In this document: piece after piece, positions 1 to 8,583 of the stretch | Numbering within the stretch: position 1 is the stretch's first letter | Layout: each line of letters starts with the position of its first letter | Origin: Euperipatoides rowelli | Taxonomy: Eukaryota > Onychophora > Udeonychophora > Euonychophora > Peripatopsidae | DNA: 12,303 nt | NCBI GenBank assembly: GCA_003024985.2 | Contig: PXIH01S0015143.1 | Strand: one strand, 5' to 3' | Notes under the pieces: model-generated | The model's database searches: none | What the model was told of the DNA's origin: nothing | Seen by the model: only the letters and a program-made list of their open reading frames with translations | Position numbers and translations under genes: made by a program

Positions 1-1262
1 AATTATATATTAAAAAAAAATATTAGATTAGGACCAGGGACAACCTCGTTGGATTATAGTCTGTTGTTGTCCGGCATATTTGTATTTGTATAAGATAATA
101 AAGTAAATAAACAATTTTTATAGATGTTCGGGGAACAAAAATAGCCTTTCCATCGACTACTAATAAAGTTCCTCCCACTATATGATAATTTATTTTAAAC
201 AGTTAAAAAAATTAACATTATAATCTTTCCAAATAATTACAGCATACAAACGTTGTATTAACTGCACATTACATTGTGAAAATGATATATTTAGAAAGTA
301 GAATTATAAAGGGTAAATATAACACTGATAATGCAAAATTATTATTGATTAGTTTAAATATATAAAATTAATTGTATAAATTAGGTATAATTAAATATTT
401 TTATCAAACTGTTCAAGTCAATATCCTTTGGCGGTTAAGTGTATTAGATAAATGGGAGGAAAAAAAAAGCCTTCCTGAAGTTGGCTGAAACACTAAATAA
501 TAAATAAATGTCAAATGCCAGAATTGAAACTAAAATTCAAACAGCCGCAACCAAATTCCAATATGTCCCGTATTATCCATGAAGACGCCGACATCATGCA
601 ATAACTTAGGATGCCGTAATTCCAAATAAAATATCTCCGCAGCTTCCGATTTAAGCTAGAATGCCAAGTAAACTACAGAATCCAGTGGGAGTCTGAAAGA
701 CGCATATTAAATCAAATCTTAATTTTTAAACAAAAGTGAAAGTGACCGCCATGTTTGATTTCACTGTTTAGAATGGTAACCACCACAAATATTTACAGCA
801 TATAAGCAGGAGAATTTCCAAACTCAAAAACAAATATTATTTGCATATAAATAAATAACAGCAAAAGTGTTCTTTGAAAACCAAAACAGGTCTCATCCTT
901 AAATTATAATAGAAAAGTGATTCCAAAGTTTTGTTTTAAATTCTTCCCTAGTAGCCCATTAGCAGCTATGGGGCGATGTTTTGTTTTTTTGAATGATTAT
1001 TGCTTCATAATAATTATTAAAGTCAATTAAAAAATTACCTTAAAATTTAGAAACCACTTTCATGAACAAAATTTTTCATAAAAATAACTTGAATTAAGTA
1101 ATATACTGTGTAAAACATAAAAACATTATAGACCATAATAAACTTAGATACTTTATAACGACCGTGCAAGCACACCTCTGATTTTAGTTATTTTTTATAA
1201 ATATAAACAATATTTTTTTCTATGATTTAAAGTATGGTTTTAAGCTATGATTTCTAAATCCA
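1..1262. other. AT-rich non-coding DNA (intron or intergenic), no gene seen
   Basis: No frame carries a recognisable protein and stops are dense on both strands. The sequence is mostly A/T runs. Two local items stand out: a small hairpin near the start (7-bp arms at 38-44 and 66-72), and a patch at about 520-700 with more G+C and CG dinucleotides than its surroundings, annotated separately. If the RCC1 exon at 8422-8577 belongs to a plus-strand gene, this could be its intron, but no upstream exon is visible, so intergenic DNA is equally possible. Confidence 0.6.
463..700. repeat. GC-richer patch, possible decayed retroelement fragment
   Basis: This patch differs in composition from its flanks. 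It holds an A-run at about 460-468, a CTGAAGTTGGCTGAAAC string near 475-492, and a minus-strand frame open for about 50 codons ending at about 519-521. That frame reads, in part, RRYFIWNYGILSYCMMSASS, with no convincing start and no family I can name. The CTGAAG-GGC-GAAAC type of string is common near the 3' ends of some retroelements, which is the only reason to suspect one. It could equally be random non-coding sequence. Confidence 0.25.
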
Positions 1263-1275
1263 CCCCCCCCCCCCC
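1263..1275 (+). repeat. C13 homopolymer
   Basis: Thirteen consecutive C residues, unusual in DNA this AT-rich. The tract sits immediately before the left edge of DR-2 copy 1. It is a likely length-variable site and a likely place for sequencing or assembly error. Confidence 0.9.
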
Positions 1276-1617
1276 TCCATTACATGCAGCGATTTATCTG
1301 CAGATTTGGCATGTCAATGAATTTTAACAGACTGATCGACGTGAATGTTGCGTGTATGGGCCTATCTGTAGACAAATTGCTACAAAGAGGTCATGTCTTT
1401 GGTTTTTCAACATTGTTCATAAACCCGGTCTGCTGATATGTCTTGTCTGCGCGTGTATGATCTTGTCGCTATATTTAATATTATTGTGTTTATTGTTCTG
1501 TAATAAGATNTATATCCGAAAGTTCCAAGATCATAATTATTTCTCATTGAACTAATGTAATTTGTACCTTGTACTGTTCTGGTGTTGAAATAAATATACG
1601 ATTAATAATAATAATAC
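1276..1617 (+). repeat. DR-2 copy 1, probable 5'-truncated non-LTR retroelement tail
   Basis: This segment aligns by eye with 2400-2720. Shared blocks in the same order are CGATTTATCTGCA (1289 and 2418 areas), TTCAACATTGTTCAT followed by an AACCC-GTC block (about 1408-1430 and 2488-2511), and an AATTATTTC-CATTGAA block near the end. It finishes with GAAATAAATA and an (AAT)n run at about 1602-1616, the tail form typical of several non-LTR retroelement families, which suggests plus-strand orientation. The 67-codon open frame at 1352-1555 is not conserved in copy 2, so I treat it as chance. There is one ambiguous base at 1510. The family name is unknown. Confidence 0.55.
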
Positions 1618-2399
1618 CAATTCTCATTATACTGACTTTCTTATGTTATCTCCATTAGTAGAACGTTTAAAATCTTTTGTGGAGTCTAACATTATCAAAA
1701 TAAAAACTTACTGAAAAATTAAAGACATTAATTGAATTTTAAAAAATAATATGCAATTTTAATATCCAATCTATTCCCAATAATTTATAAGAATTTGCTC
1801 TGACAAATACAAATCATTTTCATTTAATATTAATAGGCGTGTAAATAAATAGTTATAAATGTCTTTATTTCATTTTATTTATTAGTATTTAAAGTTCATG
1901 ATAAGCGATGAGTTTAGTCTATTCGTTGACCGCAACGTGGATAAATAAATACTAAAGAAACATGCATGAGAAAGTAATAGATATTAAAAAGAATATTTAC
2001 ACATTTTATTAAAAAATATTTTTATTTTTGTGTTTTTAAATTATTTTTGTAATAGCTAAACCCACGCTAGACCCTAAGATGTTAATTTATTACGCAACAT
2101 TTGAAAGTATAACATTTTTAAAAGTAAATTCCCATTTAAATATTTATTGATTTTCTTTCAGTTCGAATTTCTAGTGAGATTAAAAAAAAGTTCAAAGTTT
2201 TATCAAAAGAGGTCACTTTAGCATTTTATTTTTGTGCCATGTACCATCAGGATTTTATGTATATAAGTATATAGAGATTACTTTTTTAAATATTTTGAAA
2301 TCTTTAAATCGTGCCCATCCATGATGCACACTCTTGTGATGCTTATCTTGCTTACCATCTAGTGCTGCCACTGTTTTTAAATATCTAAAAATGTATATT
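1618..2399. other. AT-rich non-coding stretch, nothing recognised
   Basis: Dense A/T runs with stops in all frames and no candidate exon or RNA gene. A CATCTAGTGCTGCCAC string near 2357-2372 resembles the C-rich CTAGTG motif of the DR-1 repeats, but it is too short to assign. Confidence 0.6.
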
Positions 2400-2720
2400 T
2401 AATGGCCCATAGATACAACGATTTATCTGCAAAATGGTCTGATGATGAAGCTTGAAATATGAATCATTCTGTGTGTGTGTGGTCGTTCAACATTGTTCAT
2501 CAACCCAGTCGGAAGTGATATCGAGTTTGAGCATGTCATGGCGTTGTCACTTGTCATTGAAGCGATACAGAAAATCTACATCAGGAAATATCTGCTCAAT
2601 TCTAAGTGTATTTCCGAGATGTACATGAGATTTTGGTTAAAGAATATTTTAGCAGTGTAGGTAATTATTTCACATTGAAGCCTAGTGTTTTGTAAATCGT
2701 TTATTTTACTCAGTAAAGAG
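2400..2720 (+). repeat. DR-2 copy 2
   Basis: A diverged second copy of the repeat at 1276-1617, in the same orientation. It starts near GGCCCATAGATACAACG and carries the CGATTTATCTGCA and TTCAACATTGTTCAT blocks. It lacks about 60 bases of copy 1 between them and has a (GT)n-like stretch at about 2470-2481. The end is not followed by an (AAT)n tail. The 61-codon open frame at 2475-2660 uses a different frame over the shared block from the one open in copy 1, so neither is credible coding. Confidence 0.5.
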
Positions 2721-2991
2721 GATTTCTCCATCTGTGGTACTTTTTACTCTTTGTTTTGGAAACTTATGTGTAAACTAGACATAACCTTTGTTTTTTTTGT
2801 ATGCCATTAACAGAATAGTTTTTAGCATATTATGTTTTTTTTATAACAACTAATTAGGGTCATTTGTCAAATAAAATTATACAGTACTGTATAGTATTTA
2901 GTTATTTAAAAACAGCGTGATCTTGTAGTAATAAAAAAATAATAATACAACTAATTATAAAATAAAATATTAACATAGAATACCATCAAAG
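2721..2991. other. AT-rich spacer between repeats
   Basis: No gene, splice-site pair or structured RNA seen. T-runs at about 2790-2799 and 2836-2842, and A/T-only stretches near 2930-2970. Confidence 0.6.
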
Positions 2992-3190
2992 TAGGCCCCA
3001 CCAAATAAAAGGGTCACCTCTATTTCTTGGCCAAAATTAGGTAAACAGTACCATTGTCACACAAGTTTGCCATCACCTTACTTAAACTTTTTTTATCACT
3101 GAAAGAAATCCAAGCTATGCCACATAATGCCCCCTCTAGTTTTAACTTGTCTAAAGTTCAGGCTAATGTCTCCATGTAACAGCACCCTGT
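2992..3190 (+). repeat. DR-1 copy A (partial)
   Basis: Aligns by eye with the first 180 bases of DR-1 copy B (7420-7590). The strongest shared block is GAAAGAAATCCAAGCTATGC (3100-3119; same string near 7509-7528). It is followed in both by a C-rich CCCCCT/CTAGT motif, TTAAC-TTACCTCGTCTAA-type sequence and a TCCATGT block. The start also matches (CCACCAA-TAA-GG-TC). After about 3190 the match fades, so this copy appears truncated or heavily diverged at its 3' side. Confidence 0.7.
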
Positions 3191-5267
3191 AAAAATTATA
3201 TCATAATCGTGGATTCTGATGTCAATATGCTATTACATCATTTTAAATGTTCTACATCATGTAGATAAATCTGAAGACATACAGCTAAACAAGTGTGCCA
3301 AACATACATGTAGAAAGTACCATAAGGTACTTGTATGTGTACTGATTACACTGATCTTAGTTCCATAATATGTTGTAATTCTACTGGTCATAATACTTGG
3401 CCATTACCTTTCAGCATACCACATTCACAAAGCAATGTAATATTTAAAAAGCCACTAATATTTTCCATGAATCTTTGTATTAATATTGGTATTAATTGTT
3501 TGGATTCTTCATTCCCAGACTTTAGGAAACTTTGTAACGAAAAATACCCCATAACAATTGAACTCTTTTAGTATATTACTTTATCAATGTATTACATGCA
3601 TTGTATACTGCAATTGGTATATCTTTTTTGTATTTTCTTTTCATCTTTTTTGCTTTTATTGTACATTTCATTACAGCTCAAAAACTGTAAAAGACTTTTA
3701 GCCGTTGTTTTTGTGAAAAGAAAACAGTAACAATAAAAAAAAAGAATAATGTTGCTTGCTATATGTAAATAGATCTAACTAAAGCTGTATTTCTTGCTTT
3801 TTAAATTCATATGGTATGCCTTCCTGTACTTCAAAATATAGCATACTAGATGTTTATTTACCAAGTAATTATTTTTATTTTCAAAGAAAAAAATTAAACT
3901 AAAATAACCAATAAGATCTGTATATTGTATTATCCTATCATGTTATACTGAACATTTTTGTATAAATTAAAAAAGGAATGGTTTAATTTAATTTAACCTA
4001 CTATCTTTTTTTCTTTTAATGATCGATTCTTCTTCAAATGTGTTAAAAATGATTACAATTTGACTATGCTGTGACAGCTATAAATGATATTAGCTTATTT
4101 TTAAACTGTTAGGGAGTCCACCATTTGTTTTAAAGATCACGATTTATGACATGATAGCATCAAATTATAGACAATGTCGCAAAATAATATTCAAGATGCT
4201 GTAAAATACCAGAATGGGATACTAGTTCTGATATACATTACTTACGAGATTTAAACAACAATATATTTTATGAAGTTAGTATGAGAAAATAAAAAAAAAT
4301 TAGAACCAGTTAAAATAAGCTTATAAAAGCATAGCTATACACTAAAAATATGTTTTTAATGCACACTGAAATGAATCTTCATAATAAGAGCATGAAATTT
4401 CATATGTACCGTAATCATAACGTCAACACGGAGAAATTCATTCTAGTTAAGTGGCCTTATATTATAATCATTTTGATCTAATATTTTAATAAATAGATCG
4501 TTAATTTTAACAATTTATAAAAATTCTTAGTTTATTTTAGTGTTTAATTTATTCGCTGTTTGGGTTCTTCAACCTAGAAAGTGATCTTCCAGATTATCGT
4601 GAATGTGCGACAGTTTGATCCCTTACAGCTCAATCAGATTTTAGAAGAAAACATTAAGCGTGATCACATTTTATTAACTGAATATTTCATTTGATTAAAT
4701 AATTCAGTTAGACTTTGAATCTAATTGACCTTACTTACTTAGTGTATTTTTGATAATAGACTAACTTAAAATTCAAATTAAATTTGCAATCATCCGAGTT
4801 GATAAAGAAAAGAAAATAATCGAATGTTTCCCAAAAGAACTTTATAGGCTAGTATAGCCAACTCGATAATAAAAGTTAAATGTTTTTATTAAGATTCCAA
4901 ACATTCTTAGAGAATATAAAGTTTTATTTTCAACCCACTTGTGTTTGTTTGGAATTGTTTTTATAAAAATCGCTGACAGTAAATAAAAAAATAAGCGCGT
5001 CACTAATCTACAATGTGATTAATCTGTGAAGGATTAATCTGTCGCATATTTAACGGCTAATTGAAGATTAGACAAGTATTGTATAGCAACTATCCACCCA
5101 CTAACATGCCATTTTTTATCATTAAAGTAGGATTTTCACTTGGAGGTCCGACGCTTAAATGGTCCACATCCCAGCCATCTTAATGATTTCCATATTTAGG
5201 GCGTTAGATTTTAGTTGTGTATCATCCATAACATCAATTTCAAGATAATTAACTATTTGCAAAACAG
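3191..5267. other. Long AT-rich non-coding stretch, no gene seen
   Basis: No open frame with recognisable protein content; the 78-codon frame at 3335-3571 has no family signature. Small structures only. There is a hairpin at 3302-3338 with a perfect 7-bp inner stem (3315-3321 with 3326-3332) and a four-base loop. An 11-base direct duplication GATTAATCTGT lies at 5017-5027 and 5032-5042. Either could be chance in such biased sequence. Confidence 0.6.
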
Positions 5268-5735
5268 GTCTAAATAAGACGCCATTTTGAAATTTCCAAT
5301 CTAGCTAATCTGTGATAAATCTAAGGTCACTTGCAAGGTGCCGAATAAGGGTGACACCAAATTTCCCCACCGCCCCCCTAACGATTTATAAGTGCACATG
5401 CACATTCTACGTAATACTAAACGATAAAAAAAAAGTTCTGACAATGTTTCAATGTGTTGTAAAATAATTTCAGCAGTGAAAATACGATTTTATTCGGGTT
5501 TGTGCAGACCGCATCTGAAGATAAATTGTTGCACCTGTGGAATATGTTTCAAGCTTGACTATGCGCACACATTGTTTGATGGAATTTGGGTCAAAATTTT
5601 CAACAACAATCAAAAAATGATTATCATAGGTTTGGAGCAGGATTACTTATTTAATTAGTAGGAGTTAGGGTTCAGATTAAAGGTAAGGTTAGGACCGTAG
5701 AAAAAGATAAAACTACTATAAATTTTGGTCATGTG
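5268..5735 (+). repeat. DR-1 copy C
   Basis: Aligns with the middle and 3' parts of DR-1 copy B. Shared blocks in order are an AAATAAG/TTTTGAAA block (5273 area), TAAATCTAAG with the GGTGCC-AATAAG that follows (about 5317-5350 and 7683-7720), a CCGCC-AA block, a TGCACATGCAC-type palindrome (5392-5403 versus 7754-7766), and TTAGTAGGAGTTAGG with a following TTCAG (about 5655-5674 and 8113-8132). The central part (about 5440-5570) does not align clearly. Same strand as copies A and B, with its 5' portion missing or diverged. Confidence 0.7.
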
Positions 5736-5785
5736 ACTAAAATAAATGTTATTTTCGAAGGCTAACCTCTAGTATCTCCTCCAGA

Positions 5786-5862
5786 ATGAGTCTGTTAAAC
5801 CACATAAATAATTATCTGCAGACCGGGTCTGCGGATAAATGATTACATGTATGGGGCCTTTA
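5786..5862 (-). repeat. DR-2 fragment, inverted, with strong palindrome
   Basis: Read on the minus strand, this fragment gives GGCCCCATACATGTAAT, then ATTTATCCGCAGAC, then TTTAACAGACT. This matches in order the GGCCCATAGATACAACG and CGATTTATCTGCA blocks of copy 2 and the CGATTTATCTGCAGA and TTTAACAGACT blocks of copy 1. At 5810-5840 the sequence is close to a perfect palindrome centred on ACCGGGT, which could fold into a stem of about 13 bp. Confidence 0.5.
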
Positions 5863-6892
5863 GATGGTTAATCTCACTGATACCCCCCCAGGCCTTGAAT
5901 CGAGCCTTCATCTTCCAGCCAACAGTTGAATATGCCTGTTGCTTATGGGCCATAAATAATTAAAATTCTTAAAACAAGATAATAGACATGAAAGTAACCA
6001 TCATGCGGAGTGAATTAAATAACTCCTAAAATAAAATTAGCAAGGTGGCAGAGCTTAAAGTGCAAGAACTTGGGCATTTTTACTGTTAGTTTTTATACCT
6101 TTTAAATCTTTTATACCTTTGAAATATTTGGAACAAACATAAAAGAGCTGCTGATTTTCCATTGTGAAAGCTTTATATTTCCTTTTTTATGTGTTAAATA
6201 TTAAATGAAGTGATAAAATTTCAACGTAGTGCATATAAGACTCTCCTTTGATGAATAAATCAGGTGAACTCAATAAAAGGCAGAATAAGTTGTAGCTGCC
6301 TAATACTTTTTGTTATAATTCAGCATATTAGGAGCTGTGTATTTCTATGTGATTGTGAAGCTAATGGATGCCAGCTTTCCTGATACTCTGATAATGGATC
6401 CGCATATTTCCTCAAAGTGAGATTTTATTTGAAATTTAACTTCCTAAACATTTTTAAAGATTTACTGTATATTTTATTTCATACTGTTAAATTGCCCTTT
6501 TTTCTTCTTCTTCGTCAAATAAATTTCAATTTGTTATTCTTTCAAAGTCTGTACTTTAAGTTTATATAAATTTAAATGTTGACAAAGAATTAATAAAATA
6601 AAATAAAGTCTAGTTTACTTGACAAGTTTATATTTTGGATTATTTATAGAAAAAGTTAATTTGTTTTCTGATGTTGAACTGCTTATGCCACCTAGTGATA
6701 ATTCTTTGAAATATTTAAAGTTTTTAAAAATCGGAATAATCAAACATCAAATTAAATGTTGAATGATTACTAACCGATGGATAAAGATTATAAAATTTCT
6801 TTCAAATAATTTTAAAATATAAAATCCAGGAGTGTTAAGATCAAGGTTGATCAATTTAGCTGTGAAAGAGCTCGGTTAGACAATCTGGGTAC
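5863..6892. other. AT-rich non-coding stretch
   Basis: No gene recognised. A C-run at 5883-5889 precedes a short GC-richer patch to about 5935. A short duplication around 6095-6120 (two TTTATACCTTT units) and a GCCACCTAGTGATAA string near 6688-6702 are the only notable items. Confidence 0.6.
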
Positions 6893-7420
6893 TTTTTTTT
6901 TATGTTCAAAATGAATTTTATTTACATCATCAACACAAAAACAACTTACAGAGAGTCGTACATGTCATCCCACAATGTTATTTACATACAGAAAAATATC
7001 AGCAAATTAATTAAGAATGTTTCAGAGGGAGTAATATTCACCATGTCACTTTTATAAACTATTTTCAATTCGGTTTTCACCCTATCCCACTTGTTAATTC
7101 TTACAGTATATCACCAAATAGTACTGAACTTTTAATTCTCCAGACTACAAATATAGCAGTTAACACCACCTCAACAATACATTTTTTTAAAAAAAAAAAA
7201 AATTAAAACAACCGAATAACCATGGTGCCCTGTAAATTGAATCCAAAAATTCCCACATTTTTCCCTAACAAGACAAAATGAATTACACTCGATCAACAAG
7301 TGTTCTCAGATTGCTCACAAAACATACAATTTTCATTTATATTCATTCTAAAGTGTTAACCCAATCTTGTTCTCATTGGAAATACATCATAACATAGTCT
7401 TAGAAAAACATCAAAAGTTG
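6893..7420 (-). mobile_element. 5'-truncated, decayed LINE (non-LTR retrotransposon) 3' end
   Basis: On the minus strand the reading starts near 7420 and shows the C-terminal region of a LINE ORF2 in pieces. CMFCEQSE at about 7305-7328 is followed after a frameshift by EHLLIECN (7282-7305) and NFW (7243-7251). Then come VWRIKSSVLFGD to about 7110 and NKWDRVKTEL (7066-7095), ending at a TAA stop at 6982-6984. The C-x2-C, E-HL-x3-C and FW spacing resembles the cysteine-rich tail after the reverse transcriptase domain of L1-like LINEs. Downstream are AATAAA (6917-6922) and, 15 bases on, an A9 tail (6893-6901). An A/T slip near 7185-7201 and further frameshifts or stops show it is dead. The RT and endonuclease domains are absent, as expected from 5' truncation. 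Confidence 0.7.
6982..7420 (-). pseudogene. LINE ORF2 C-terminal remnant (cysteine-rich region), frameshifted
   Basis: This is the coding part of the element above. One frame runs from about 7420 to the CMFC motif with a single in-frame stop at about 7354. It shifts at about 7303 to the EHLLIECN frame, and is disrupted again around the poly-A/T slip at 7185-7201. A final open stretch of about 45 codons ends ...FLINLLIFFCM at 6982. The order Cys-x2-Cys, then His-Leu and Cys, then Phe-Trp is what identifies it, together with basic/aromatic residues before the stop. No enzymatic domain is present, so it is not expected to be functional. Confidence 0.6.
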
Positions 7421-8207
7421 CACCACCAATTAAGGGCTCCGCCATATTTCTCCGTCAAAGTTACGGAAAGTGCACCATCATCAAACTTAAACTTTTTGAT
7501 CTATTCTGAAAGAAATCCAAGCTATGCCATGCAACAGCGCCCCCTAGTGTTTACCTCGTCTAAGGTTCAAAAGAGTGTTTCCATGTCACCCAAATAAGTA
7601 TTCCGTTTTGAAAAACAGTGTTTTAAAGAATTCTAATTCTAGCCAAACAAGTGCACCTGGGCAGTTTTGCAATGCATTGTGGTAAATCTAAGATTCACTA
7701 GCATGGTGCCAAATAAGTACGCCATTCCCTTTTCCCGCCAAATGAATAATAAGTGTGCATGTGCACTTGATCAGCATTCTATGGTAAAAAATTAAAGTGC
7801 CCACGATTTGAAAAAAAATTTGAAAACTGCCGTTTTAGCAAAAAATTGAAAAATTGTTCCAGCAATTTCTAAAATAAAGCAGTTAATCATTTGGGCTATG
7901 GATTATAAGACATAATTGGTCCCAGGGTATTTTTAGAAATGTCTAAAAACGGGCAACAATAAGTCCCATTTTACCATTTTTTAACATTGCTCAACTATTT
8001 TCGTCAATATGGTATGGCTGTCGGAAGTTGTGTCAAATTGATCAAATTCGATCAAAAAAGTATTACTTCACCTCTAGATTATTATAGGGTTGGGGTATAG
8101 TGGGTTTAATACTTAGTAGGAGTTAGGATTCAGGTTACACTAAGGTTATGACTAAATTTTAAAAGAATGCTGCTATCCATACGGTAAATTGGGACTTATT
8201 GTGGCCC
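7420..8207 (+). repeat. DR-1 copy B, the longest copy
   Basis: The most complete of three same-strand copies. Its first 180 bases match copy A (2992-3190) and its middle and end match copy C (5268-5735), so A and C overlap different parts of one consensus. It contains a GCGCCCCCTAGTG motif (about 7537-7549), a GTGCATGTGCAC palindrome (7755-7766), a TTAGTAGGAGTTAGG block (about 8113-8127), and an internal 25-base inverted repeat (annotated separately). No coding frame is shared among copies; the 76-codon frame at 7367-7597 runs across the LINE/DR-1 junction and is chance. The left edge abuts the LINE end. Could be a non-autonomous DNA transposon or an old retroelement UTR. Confidence 0.7.
7951..8207. 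repeat. Inverted repeat pair inside DR-1 copy B
   Basis: The 25 bases at 7951-7975 and the 25 bases at 8183-8207 are reverse complements with two mismatches (core AATAAGTCCC against GGGACTTATT). They enclose 207 bases. Such arms could be the terminal repeats of a small nested element, or one end of DR-1 itself. I cannot see a clear target-site duplication. Confidence 0.7.
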
Positions 8208-8215
8208 AGTTCTAG

Positions 8216-8421
8216 GTGCTCGTATATTTTTCCAACCCTAAATCCCTGTCAAGTCCCCCACAGATATTGTGAAAATATAACACAATATACTCAACAAGCA
8301 ACTTCTTTAGTCTAGTAGCTTATTAATGCAGATATTATAGATTGCCTACATATTTCCAAAAATATCTTGAACTCAAATACTATTAAACATTATTTAATTG
8401 AAAGTTTTATCTATTTTTCAG
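8216..8421 (+). other. Intron 3' end upstream of the RCC1 exon
   Basis: AT-rich sequence leading to a pyrimidine-rich tract (about 8405-8419) and the acceptor TTTTTCAG ending at 8421. A TTTAATTGA stretch at about 8393-8401 is a plausible branch-point area. The upstream part of this intron appears filled by the repeats described above. Confidence 0.65.
8405..8421 (+). promoter_or_regulatory. Splice acceptor and polypyrimidine tract
   Basis: A U/C-rich run ending in TTTTTCAG; AG at 8420-8421. RCC1 homology begins directly after it (ENGQ), which fixes the exon start. Confidence 0.85.
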
Positions 8422-8577
8422 AGAATGGTCAAATACATACGGCTGGAAGCAACTGTAAGGGTCAGCTCGGACTAGGAACATTTAGTGATTCTTACATTTT
8501 AGAACCAGTGACAGCTCTCTACACTCATGTGGTTAGTACTGTAGCCTGTGGCTGGGAACATATTCTAGTCCTTACAG
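8422..8577 (+). CDS. Internal exon: one RCC1 beta-propeller repeat (RCC1-family protein, possibly SERGEF-like)
   Basis: The exon follows TTTTTCAG and is followed by the donor GTAGGA. It is 156 bases long: two bases of a split codon (expected K, E or Q), 51 complete codons, and one base of a split codon, so both flanking introns are phase 1. Residues 8-18 read GSNCKGQLGLG, the usual G-x-N-x2-GQLG-x-G of RCC1 blades. Residues 40-50 read VACGWEHILVL, which fits the second PROSITE RCC1 signature at every position as I recall it. The length equals one family repeat (about 51 residues). RCC1 proteins form seven-bladed propellers that bind partners such as small GTPases. The ACGW and GQLGLG combination resembles the secretion-regulating guanine nucleotide exchange factor SERGEF, but RCBTB, HERC or other members cannot be excluded. 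The open frame continues upstream into the intron from an ATG at 8367, but that part is pyrimidine-tract sequence, not protein. No other certain exon of the gene is in the window. Confidence 0.88.
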
Positions 8578-8583
8578 GTAGGA
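8575..8583 (+). promoter_or_regulatory. Splice donor CAG|GTAGGA
   Basis: Exon bases CAG (8575-8577) followed by GTAGGA. It matches U1 pairing at -2, -1, +1 to +3 and +5 and mismatches at +4 and +6. RCC1 homology ends at LT just before it, and readthrough hits a stop at 8589-8591. Confidence 0.82.

Noticed and set aside
38-72. Small hairpin GGACAAC/GTTGTCC resembling a tRNA arm
   Set aside because: No cloverleaf, no A or B box and a 21-base loop; a 7-bp stem is expected by chance at this scale.
1352-1555. 67-codon open frame with a hydrophobic middle that could look like a membrane segment
   Set aside because: The homologous repeat at 2400-2720 has stops in the matching frame, and the frame contains the ambiguous base.
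3335-3571. 78-codon plus-strand open frame
   Set aside because: No recognisable motif and no splice or promoter context; such lengths occur by chance in 12 kb.
5452-5658. 68-codon open frame with several cysteines (CCTCGICF-like)
   Set aside because: It lies wholly within DR-1 copy C and is not kept in copy B; the cysteine spacing matches no zinc-binding family I can name.
7367-7597. 76-codon plus-strand open frame
   Set aside because: It crosses the junction between an antisense LINE relic and DR-1 copy B and is not preserved in DR-1 copy A.
8113-8145. TTAGGG-like telomeric sequence (also near 5655-5690)
   Set aside because: Only degenerate single units at the same place in two DR-1 copies; it is part of that repeat, not a telomere.
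8367-8421. Possible start codon for the RCC1 protein at 8367
   Set aside because: The stretch before 8422 is a pyrimidine tract ending in CAG, and RCC1 similarity begins exactly at the splice site, so an internal exon is the better reading.
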